Below, in pieces: positions 58,500-64,000 of a stretch of 64,000 nt of DNA. The notes beneath the pieces are model-generated. The model ran no database searches and had not been told where the DNA came from. It saw only the letters and a program-made list of their open reading frames with translations. Position 1 is the stretch's first letter. Each line of letters begins with the position of its first letter. The position numbers and the translations under genes are program-made. Origin of the DNA: Amycolatopsis keratiniphila subsp. keratiniphila (GTDB taxonomy: Bacteria; Actinomycetota; Actinomycetes; Mycobacteriales; Pseudonocardiaceae); the NCBI RefSeq assembly GCF_001620365.2, contig NZ_LQMT02000023.1:182329-246328 (forward strand). The letters are read 5' to 3'.

Positions 58500-58841
58500 T
58501 CAGCGGTAGTTGTTCACGTCCACCGAGGCCGCGAAGACGCCCAGGACGACGACGAGGACAACGTACAGAACGATGAGGACGCCACCGACGATCGCCGCGA
58601 TGATCGACCACTTCTTGGCGGCGTCGGCCGCTTCCTGCGCCGCGGCGGGCTGGCCCTGCGCCCAGAGCGTGTTCACCTGGTTCGCCTTGACGATGGCGAC
58701 GATACCGAAGGGCAGGCAGCACAGGATCGTGGTGAGGATGGCCCACACCAGGTTGTTGTTGGGCGGCGGGCCGGGGTTGTTGAAGCCGCCACCGCCCTGA
58801 GGGTCGCCGGAGTAGTTGGGCAGGCCCTGGTTGTCGGTCAT
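58500..58841 (-). CDS. CD225/dispanin family protein 4
   Basis: 113 residues. N-terminus NYSGDPQGGGGFNNPGPPP, then NNLVWAILTTILCCLPFGIV, the loop KANQVNTLWAQGQPAAAQEA and a second transmembrane helix ending in a short polar tail. It is the first gene of the dispanin unit on the minus strand. GGGAAAG lies upstream of the ATG. Bacterial dispanins have no established function; membrane shaping is inferred from IFITM proteins. Confidence 0.87.
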   Translation of the reverse strand: MTDNQGLPNYSGDPQGGGGFNNPGPPPNNNLVWAILTTILCCLPFGIVAIVKANQVNTLWAQGQPAAAQEAADAAKKWSIIAAIVGGVLIVLYVVLVVVLGVFAASVDVNNYR

Positions 58842-58997
58842 TTACCGCTTTCCCTTCACGAATGAGATGTCGAACTCCGACCCGGGCGCGCCGCCCGATC
58901 AGCGATCCCCGGAGTCAAGGGTTGAGACTCTAAGGTCACCCGTCCGGTTCCACATCATCAACCGGTCTCCGCGACCGAATCGAGACATTCCGTTCAG

Positions 58998-59897
58998 TCA
59001 GAAGCCCAGCCGTCGCAACTGTCGGGGGTCGCGCTGCCACTCTTTGGCGACCTTGATGTGCAGGTCGAGGTAGACCTTCGAGCCGAGGAGCCCCTCGATC
59101 TGCTGCCGGGCGCGCGCGCCGACGTCCTTGAGCCGCTCACCCTTGTGCCCGAGGATGATGCCCTTCTGGCTCGGACGTTCCACATAGAGGAACGCGTGCA
59201 CGTCGATCATGTCGTCTCTGCCCTCGTGGGGCAGCATCTCCTCGACGGTGACGGCGATCGAGTGCGGGAGTTCGTCCCGGACCCCCTCCAGCGCCGCCTC
59301 GCGGATCAGCTCGGCGACCAGGGTCTGTTCCGGCTCGTCGGTGAGTTCGCCGCCCGGATACAGCTGCGGTCCCTCGGGAAGGTGCCGCACCAACAGGTCC
59401 GAGAGCGCGCCGACCTGGAAACCGTCCACAGCGGACACCGGGATCAGCTCGGCGAACTCCATGACCTCCTGCAGGGCGAGCAGCTGCTCGGCGACCTGTT
59501 CGGGTTTCACGAGATCCGTCTTGGTGACGACGCCGATCACGGGGGTCCGTTTGGCGATCTTCTTGAGTTCGGCGGCGATGAACCGGTCACCGGGGCCGAC
59601 TTTTTCGTTGGCGGGCACGCACAAGCCGACAACGTCCACTTCGGACCATGTCGAGTGGACGATGTCGTTCAGCCGCTCGCCGAGCAGGGTCCTCGGCCGG
59701 TGCAGGCCCGGTGTGTCGATGATCACCAGCTGGGCGTCGTCGCGGTGGACGATGCCGCGGATGGCGTGGCGGGTGGTCTGCGGTTTGCTGGAGGTGATCG
59801 CGACCTTGCTGCCGACGAGCGCGTTGGTCAGCGTCGACTTGCCCGCGTTGGGCCGTCCGACGAAGCAGGCGAAACCGGAACGGTGCGGCTCGGCCAT
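58998..59897 (-). CDS. era: GTPase Era
   Basis: 299 residues. The GTPase motifs are GRPNAGKSTLTNAL (G1), DTPGLHRP (G3) and VTKTDL (G4). The C-terminal KH domain has LYVERPSQKGIILGHKGERL and the Era ending. It binds the 3' end of 16S rRNA during 30S assembly. The ATG overlaps the stop of the deaminase-like gene by one base. Downstream of it lies the dispanin cluster rather than recO directly. Confidence 0.95.
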   Translation of the reverse strand: MAEPHRSGFACFVGRPNAGKSTLTNALVGSKVAITSSKPQTTRHAIRGIVHRDDAQLVIIDTPGLHRPRTLLGERLNDIVHSTWSEVDVVGLCVPANEKVGPGDRFIAAELKKIAKRTPVIGVVTKTDLVKPEQVAEQLLALQEVMEFAELIPVSAVDGFQVGALSDLLVRHLPEGPQLYPGGELTDEPEQTLVAELIREAALEGVRDELPHSIAVTVEEMLPHEGRDDMIDVHAFLYVERPSQKGIILGHKGERLKDVGARARQQIEGLLGSKVYLDLHIKVAKEWQRDPRQLRRLGF

Positions 59898-60223
59898 CAG
59901 TCGAGCACCTTGCCACTGGGGTCGGCCAGGTGGATCGGGGCGTTTTCCGCGATGTCGCGAACCGCGCGCACGGAAGCCTCCTGGAGCGTGCCTTCGGCGG
60001 TGACCACGACCGCGGCCTCGATTCCTTCGGCCGCGCTCGAAACGGCCGCGGCGACGGCGGCCTGCAGCGCGGTGAGCTTGAACGACGGCTGGTCGACCGT
60101 GCTCGCCGCGTAGGTGCGGCCGTCGGTGTCGCGGAGCGCGGCGCCTTCGGCGGCCTGGGTGCGGGCTCGCGCGGACCTGGCCAGGGTCACCAGCTTCTGG
60201 TCCTCGGCGTCCAGCTCAGGCAT
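59897..60223 (-). CDS. cytidine-deaminase-like protein lacking zinc ligands
   Basis: 108 residues. The fold pattern (LVTLARSARARTQAAEGAAL, DGRTYAASTVDQPSFKLTAL, AVVVTAEGTLQE) is that of cytidine deaminase. The motifs that bind catalytic zinc (HAE/CAE and PCxxC) are absent and no cysteine occurs. It is probably not an active deaminase. The gene position between era and the CBS gene matches Rv2365c. ATG 60223 has AGGAG; a longer start at 60247 is less likely. Confidence 0.75.
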   Translation of the reverse strand: MPELDAEDQKLVTLARSARARTQAAEGAALRDTDGRTYAASTVDQPSFKLTALQAAVAAAVSSAAEGIEAAVVVTAEGTLQEASVRAVRDIAENAPIHLADPSGKVLD

Positions 60224-61568
60224 GTTCGACACTCCTGTCACTTTCATCGGGCTGCGGGACCCGGGTCCGGCGCCTGCCCTGGGCTGCGTCGGTCACCGCG
60301 TCCGCGTCGGCGGGGTGGACGACCACCGTGGTGATCCGCATCCGCCCGCGCCGGTCCTTACCGCCTTCGGCGAACAGCCGAAGCCCGGCGACCTCGGCTT
60401 CGGCCCCCGGCAGCGGGACCCTACCCAGTCGCTCGGCGAGCAGCCCGCCCACGGTCTCCACGTCGTGGTCTTCGAGGTCGATCCCGAACAGTTCGCCCAG
60501 GTCGTCGATCGAGAGCCGGGACGAGACGCGGACCGCGCCGTTTTCGAGTTCCTCGACCTCGGGGCGTTCGTCGGCGTCGGATTCGTCGGTGATCTCGCCG
60601 ACGATCTCTTCGAGGATGTCCTCGATGGTGAGCAGGCCGGCGGTGCCGCCGTACTCGTCGACGGCGATCGCCATGTGGTTGTGCGAGACCTGCATCTCCT
60701 TGAGCAGGTCGTCGAGCCGTTTGGAGTCCGGCACGAAGCTGGCGGGGTTCATCAGCTCCTCGACCTGCCGCTGCGAGCCGCCCTCGGCCATGTACGCGGG
60801 CATGAGGTCCTTGATGTTGACCACACCCACCACGTCGTCGACGGAGTCGCCGATCACCGGCAGCCGGGTGAACCCGGTGCGCAGGGCCAGCGCGAGCGCC
60901 TGGCGCACGGTCTTGTCGTGCTCGATCCAGACGATCTCCGTGCGCGGCACCATGACCTCGCGCGCGACGGTGTCGCCGAGTTCGAACACCGAGTGGATCA
61001 TCTCGCGCTCGGACTCCTCGACGACGCCGCGTTCCTGGGCGAGGTCGACCAGTTCGCGCAGTTCGACTTCGGAGGTGAACGGACCTTCGCGGAAGCCGCG
61101 GCCGGGCGTGATGGCGTTACCGAGGACGATCAGCAGCCTGCTGAGCGGGCCGAGGATGGACCCGAGGACGCGCACGGGACCGGCGACGACGAGGCCGATC
61201 CGGTACGGGTGCTGGCGCCCGAGGGTGCGCGGGCCGACGCCGATGATCACGTAGCTCACCACGACCATCACGCCCGCGGCGACGACGATGGCGAGCCACA
61301 ACGGCCGGATCCAGCCGAGGATGTCGACGGTGACCAGCACGGTGGCGGTCAGCTCGCAGGTCATCCGCAGCAGCAGGATCAGGTTGATGTGACGGCGGCG
61401 TTCGGCGATCACCAGCGACAGCTGACGCGCGCCGGGGCGGCCGAGCCGGACGAGGCCGTCGGCGCGGGCCTTGGAGACCGTGCTGACCGCGGCGTCGGCG
61501 GCCGCGAACACCCCGGCGAGCAGGATCAGCGCGATGGCGATGACCAGCAGGGCCGTGGGACTACCCAT
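60216..61568 (-). CDS. hemolysin/CNNM family protein with CBS domains
   Basis: 450 residues. An N-terminal DUF21 transmembrane domain (about 1-140; PTALLVIAIALILLAGVFAA) is followed by a CBS pair (VMVPRTEIVWIEHDKTVRQA, AIAVDEYGGTAGLLTIEDIL) and a CorC/HlyC C-terminal domain. CNNM/CorC relatives move or sense Mg. The name hemolysin is historical. The order ybeY, this gene, deaminase-like, era is conserved in actinobacteria. Confidence 0.88.
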   Translation of the reverse strand: MGSPTALLVIAIALILLAGVFAAADAAVSTVSKARADGLVRLGRPGARQLSLVIAERRRHINLILLLRMTCELTATVLVTVDILGWIRPLWLAIVVAAGVMVVVSYVIIGVGPRTLGRQHPYRIGLVVAGPVRVLGSILGPLSRLLIVLGNAITPGRGFREGPFTSEVELRELVDLAQERGVVEESEREMIHSVFELGDTVAREVMVPRTEIVWIEHDKTVRQALALALRTGFTRLPVIGDSVDDVVGVVNIKDLMPAYMAEGGSQRQVEELMNPASFVPDSKRLDDLLKEMQVSHNHMAIAVDEYGGTAGLLTIEDILEEIVGEITDESDADERPEVEELENGAVRVSSRLSIDDLGELFGIDLEDHDVETVGGLLAERLGRVPLPGAEAEVAGLRLFAEGGKDRRGRMRITTVVVHPADADAVTDAAQGRRRTRVPQPDESDRSVEHA

Positions 61569-61581
61569 GTCCGCGAACCGC

Positions 61582-62136
61582 CTAGGCGGGCGGTTCCTCG
61601 GCGGGCGCGGCGTCGAGGCCGGCGGTGCCGAGGAGCCTGTCGTCCGCGGAGCGCTGCGCGTCGCGCTTGTTGTGCGCGGCCACGGCCGCCTGGAACTCGC
61701 CGAGGATCCGCTTCTGCAGACCGAACATCTCGCGTTCCTCGGCGGGCTCGGCGTGGTCGTAGCCGAGCAGGTGCAGCACCCCGTGCGTGGTGAGCAGGTG
61801 CAGCTCGTCCATCAGCGCGTGCCCGGCCGTCTTGGCCTGGTCCTTCGCGAACGCCGGGCACAGCACGATGTCGCCGAGCAGCGCGGGCGAGGCGTCGGGC
61901 GCGTCGGGGCGGCGCGACGAGTCGAGCTCGTCCATCGGGAAGGCCATCACGTCGGTGGGCCCGGGCAGGTCCATCCACCGTTCGTGCAGGTCCTCCATCA
62001 CCTCGAGGGTGACGAGCAGGATGGACAGCTCGGCGAGCGGGCTGACCTCCATCTTGTCGAGCGCGAAGCGGGCGGCCGACACGATGGAGGTCTCGTCGAC
62101 GTTCACGCCCGATTCATTGGCGATTTCGATGCTCAT
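61582..62136 (-). CDS. ybeY: endoribonuclease YbeY
   Basis: 184 residues. The zinc motif is THGVLHLLGYDHAEPAEE (H3xH5xH). YbeY matures the 3' end of 16S rRNA and acts in ribosome quality control. The ending is longer than in E. coli, with an Ala/Asp-rich tail (SADDRLLGTAGLDAAPAEE). ATG 62136 overlaps the phoH stop by 4 nt; the longer frame is shadow. Confidence 0.93.
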   Translation of the reverse strand: MSIEIANESGVNVDETSIVSAARFALDKMEVSPLAELSILLVTLEVMEDLHERWMDLPGPTDVMAFPMDELDSSRRPDAPDASPALLGDIVLCPAFAKDQAKTAGHALMDELHLLTTHGVLHLLGYDHAEPAEEREMFGLQKRILGEFQAAVAAHNKRDAQRSADDRLLGTAGLDAAPAEEPPA

Positions 62137-63218
62137 GAACGGCGCTGACCCTTCCAACCACTGCCCTGGTCCTTGCTGTCCTGCAGCGCCTGCCACTTCT
62201 CGTACGCGTCGACGATGTCGCCGACGAGCTTGTGCCGCACCACGTCCTGGCTGGTGAGCTGGGCGAAGTGCAGGTCCTCGACACCGTCGAGGATGTCGCG
62301 GACCACCCGGAGGCCGCTCTTCTGGCCGTTGGGGAGGTCGACCTGCGTGACGTCGCCGGTGACGACGATCTTGGCGCCGAACCCGAGCCGGGTGAGGAAC
62401 ATCTTCATCTGTTCCGGCGTGGTGTTCTGCGCCTCGTCGAGGATGATGAAGGCGTCGTTGAGGGTGCGGCCGCGCATGTACGCCAGCGGCGCGATCTCGA
62501 TGGTGCCCGCCTGCATCAGCCGCGGGATCGACTCGGGCTCGACCATGTCGTGCAGCGCGTCGTAGAGCGGGCGCAGGTACGGGTCGATCTTCTCGTTGAG
62601 CGTGCCCGGCAGGTAACCGAGGCGCTCACCTGCTTCGACCGCGGGGCGGGTCAGCACGATGCGGGTGACCTGCTTCGCCTGCAGCGCCTGGACGGCCTTC
62701 GCCATGGCGAGGTACGTCTTGCCGGTACCGGCGGGCCCGATGCCGAAGACGATCGTGTGCTTGTCGATGGCGTCGACGTAGCGCTTCTGGTTGAGCGTCT
62801 TGGGCCGGATCGTCTTGCCGCGCCGGGAGATGATGTTCATGCTCAGCACTTCGGCCGGTGACTCGTGGTCACCGGTGGAGAGCATGCCGACGGTGCGGCG
62901 GACGGTGGCCGGGTCGACCTGCTGGCCGCGGCCGGCGAGCGTCACGAGTTCGGCGAAGACACGCTCGGCGAAGGCGACGTCGGCGGGGGCACCGGTCAGG
63001 GTGACCTCGTTGCCCCGGACGTGGACGTCGGCGGCGAGGAGTTCTTCGGCGACTCGGAGGTTTTCGTCCCTCGAGCCGAGCAGGCTGAGCGCGGCGGCGT
63101 CGGGGATGGGGAATCGGGACTGGGCCGCTTCGGTGATGGCGGCCTCTTCAGCCTTCGTCGGGGTGACGTCCGCGGGAACGTCGGGTCGGGCGGCTTCACC
63201 CGGTACGGTTCCGGCCAC
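62133..63218 (-). CDS. PhoH family ATPase
   Basis: 361 residues. An N-terminal KH-like part (about 35-105) precedes the PhoH domain with Walker A GIGPAGTGKTYLAMAKAVQA and Walker B FIILDEAQNTTPEQMKMFL. The domain is an RNA-helicase-like P-loop ATPase; in actinobacteria PhoH is encoded next to ybeY, which supports an RNA role. The GTG start is assumed. The gene begins the ybeY-era unit. Confidence 0.92.
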   Translation of the reverse strand: MAGTVPGEAARPDVPADVTPTKAEEAAITEAAQSRFPIPDAAALSLLGSRDENLRVAEELLAADVHVRGNEVTLTGAPADVAFAERVFAELVTLAGRGQQVDPATVRRTVGMLSTGDHESPAEVLSMNIISRRGKTIRPKTLNQKRYVDAIDKHTIVFGIGPAGTGKTYLAMAKAVQALQAKQVTRIVLTRPAVEAGERLGYLPGTLNEKIDPYLRPLYDALHDMVEPESIPRLMQAGTIEIAPLAYMRGRTLNDAFIILDEAQNTTPEQMKMFLTRLGFGAKIVVTGDVTQVDLPNGQKSGLRVVRDILDGVEDLHFAQLTSQDVVRHKLVGDIVDAYEKWQALQDSKDQGSGWKGQRRS

Positions 63219-63332
63219 GTGGCCTCGGGCCTACTTCCTGCGCTTACGCTGCGATTTTCAACGACAGTGACGGGTTCGATGTTACTGGTTGCGGGTGTCG
63301 GCACGCAGTCCGGTTTCCGCAGGCCGCGCGCT

Positions 63333-63683
63333 TCAGCGCCCGAAATGCCCCAGCTGCTCGCCGCCGAGCACGTGCGCGTGCACGTGGAAGACGGTCTGCC
63401 CGGCGTCACCGTCGGTGTTGAACACCACCCGGTACCCGGACTCCGCGATCCCCTCGATCTCCGCGACCTTGCGCGCCGCCGACGCGACGTCCGCGAGGAG
63501 CTGCGGGTCGCCCGAGGCCAGCTCGGCCAGATTGCGGTACCGCTTCTTCGGCACCACGAGCACATGCACCCGAGCCTGCGGCGCTATGTCCCGGAACGCA
63601 TACGTCGTCGCGTCCTCGTACACCTTGTCGGACGGGATCTCGCCCGCGATGATCCGCTCGAACAACGTCTCCGCGTCACTCAT
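63333..63683 (-). CDS. histidine triad (HIT) nucleotide-binding protein
   Basis: 116 residues. The histidine triad is FHVHAHVLGG and the start AETLFERIIAGEIPSDKVYE is typical of Hint-type phosphoramidases, which hydrolyse AMP-lysine or similar adducts. The ATG is clear. It lies about 115 bp upstream of phoH on the same strand and may be transcribed with it. Confidence 0.93.
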   Translation of the reverse strand: MSDAETLFERIIAGEIPSDKVYEDATTYAFRDIAPQARVHVLVVPKKRYRNLAELASGDPQLLADVASAARKVAEIEGIAESGYRVVFNTDGDAGQTVFHVHAHVLGGEQLGHFGR

Positions 63684-63734
63684 CCCCCTACCCTATCGCC
63701 CACTGGGGCCAGCCCCTCGCTACGCCGCGACGGG

Positions 63735-63781
63735 GCGAAGGGAACTTTCGCCGCGTCGCATGCGGGGAAAGTCCCCTTCGC
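63735..63781. terminator. TGAAnG-related hairpin upstream of the HIT gene
   Basis: GCGAAGGG, ACTTTC and CCGC (63735-63754) pair with GCGG, GAAAGT and CCCTTCGC (63762-63781), with two mismatches. It resembles the elements at 11698 and 30730 (shared GAAAGTCCCCTTC). Confidence 0.6.
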
Positions 63782-63821
63782 GTCCAGGCATCTCGGTCGG
63801 GGTGGTCGTGAGTGGCACCGC

Positions 63822-63935
63822 ACTCACGTGATCGAAGGCGGAACTCGCGTGATCAGAGACGGAACACCGAGTGCGGCCTCCAAGCACGCGAGTCACGTCC
63901 CTGATCACGCGAGTCACGCCTTCACTCACGCCACG
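63822..63935. repeat. 21-bp periodic inverted array, copy E
   Basis: Forward half-sites start at 63822 and 63843, a centre copy near 63864, and inverted half-sites at 63882, 63903 and a degenerate 63924. Steps are 21 bp apart from the centre. The dyad is at 63868. It is similar to copy B in the same orientation, including the right end CACGCCACGCCC. Confidence 0.88.
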
Positions 63936-63953
63936 CCCTGTGATCTCAAGTCC

Positions 63954-64000
63954 GTGAAGGCCTCCTTGAGGGACCCAGAGTCCCTCAAGGAGGCCTTCAC
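63954..64000. terminator. 21-bp perfect hairpin at the window edge (TGAAnG-related)
   Basis: The arms 63954-63974 and 63980-64000 pair perfectly around loop CCAGA. The arm starts GTGAAGGCCTCCTTGA. The stem may extend beyond the window. It is probably a terminator of a gene to the right. Confidence 0.7.

Larger units (their letters stand above)
63684..64000. other. 317-bp intergenic end region with three repeat types
   Basis: No gene is seen. It holds a TGAAnG-family hairpin (63735-63781), the 5' part of a GTCGTGAGTG hairpin (63804-63814) joined to periodic array E (63822-63935), and a perfect 21-bp hairpin at the window edge (63954-64000). The next gene lies outside the window. Confidence 0.8.

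Noticed and set aside
63333..63683. Selenium, riboswitch or tRNA features in the remaining gaps
   Set aside because: No cloverleaf, T-box, cobalamin or other known leader pattern was seen by eye in any gap.

Overview
The window is high-GC actinobacterial chromosome, most likely from the Pseudonocardiaceae and probably Amycolatopsis. This rests on coding style, a bldC gene, a mycothiol glycosyltransferase (mshA), a rex-hemA-hemC-hemD operon, a BldN-like sigma factor with an RsbN-like partner, and intergenic hairpin families of a kind I associate with Amycolatopsis. The genus is an inference. No transposase, integrase, phage gene, CRISPR array, tRNA or rRNA was seen. Almost everything is vertically inherited core genome.

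Layout. (1) 1-4800: end of menA, a Cds1-like cysteine lyase, an Lrp regulator, bldC and a ParA/MinD-like ATPase. (2) 4867-10842: minus-strand cytochrome c maturation and heme operon hemL / histidine phosphatase / tlpA / ccdA / resB / ccsB, mostly joined by 4-nt stop-start overlaps. (3) 10965-15539: tspO, small membrane proteins, hemB and a divergent Nramp-like transporter. (4) 15697-22890: a small secreted protein, hemD, hemC, hemA and rex, a membrane molybdopterin oxidoreductase and a glutaredoxin. (5) 22893-27575: acyl-CoA ligase, BldN-type sigma factor, DUF5667 anti-sigma candidate and a HAD phosphatase. (6) 27705-36067: acyltransferase, epimerase, a 33-residue AURKAIP1/COX24-type protein, an HTH protein, proC, thioesterase, sugar-phosphate isomerase, a repetitive membrane protein and Ppx/GppA. 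(7) 36398-47770: regX3-senX3, an HTH/lipoprotein pair, gpmA, a 6C small RNA, DUF4349, YbjN, mshA, alpha/beta hydrolase, L,D-transpeptidase and murB. (8) 47797-53107: DUF2505, methyltransferase, DedA, purU, PPOX and a DUF1980/permease pair. (9) 53145-63683: YbjN-like protein, uppS, recO, a cluster of four CD225/dispanin proteins with RDD and DUF2752 proteins, then era, a cytidine-deaminase-like protein, a CBS/CNNM protein, ybeY, phoH and a HIT protein. From memory, sections 1-8 follow the order of M. tuberculosis Rv0481-Rv0534 and section 9 that of Rv2362c-Rv2368c.

How the genes work together. One part of the window builds tetrapyrroles (hemA, hemL, hemB, hemC, hemD) and loads heme onto cytochromes (ccdA, tlpA, resB, ccsB). 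Rex links that to NADH/NAD state through a likely operator upstream of rex. Other genes serve cell-wall precursor supply and crosslinking (murB, uppS, L,D-transpeptidase), phosphate signalling (senX3-regX3, ppx), thiol redox (mshA) and ribosome maturation (era, ybeY).

The least explained material is non-coding. Five arrays carry a 12-bp motif (consensus ACTCGCGTGATC) repeated at exactly 21-bp intervals and then inverted about a central dyad. Four of them sit between convergent transcription units. A second family of long perfect hairpins is built from a short quasi-palindrome TGAAnGnnnCnTTCA. A third family starts GTCGTGAGTG. None has a U-tract. These families, the dispanin cluster and the apparently leaderless promoters are the main leads.
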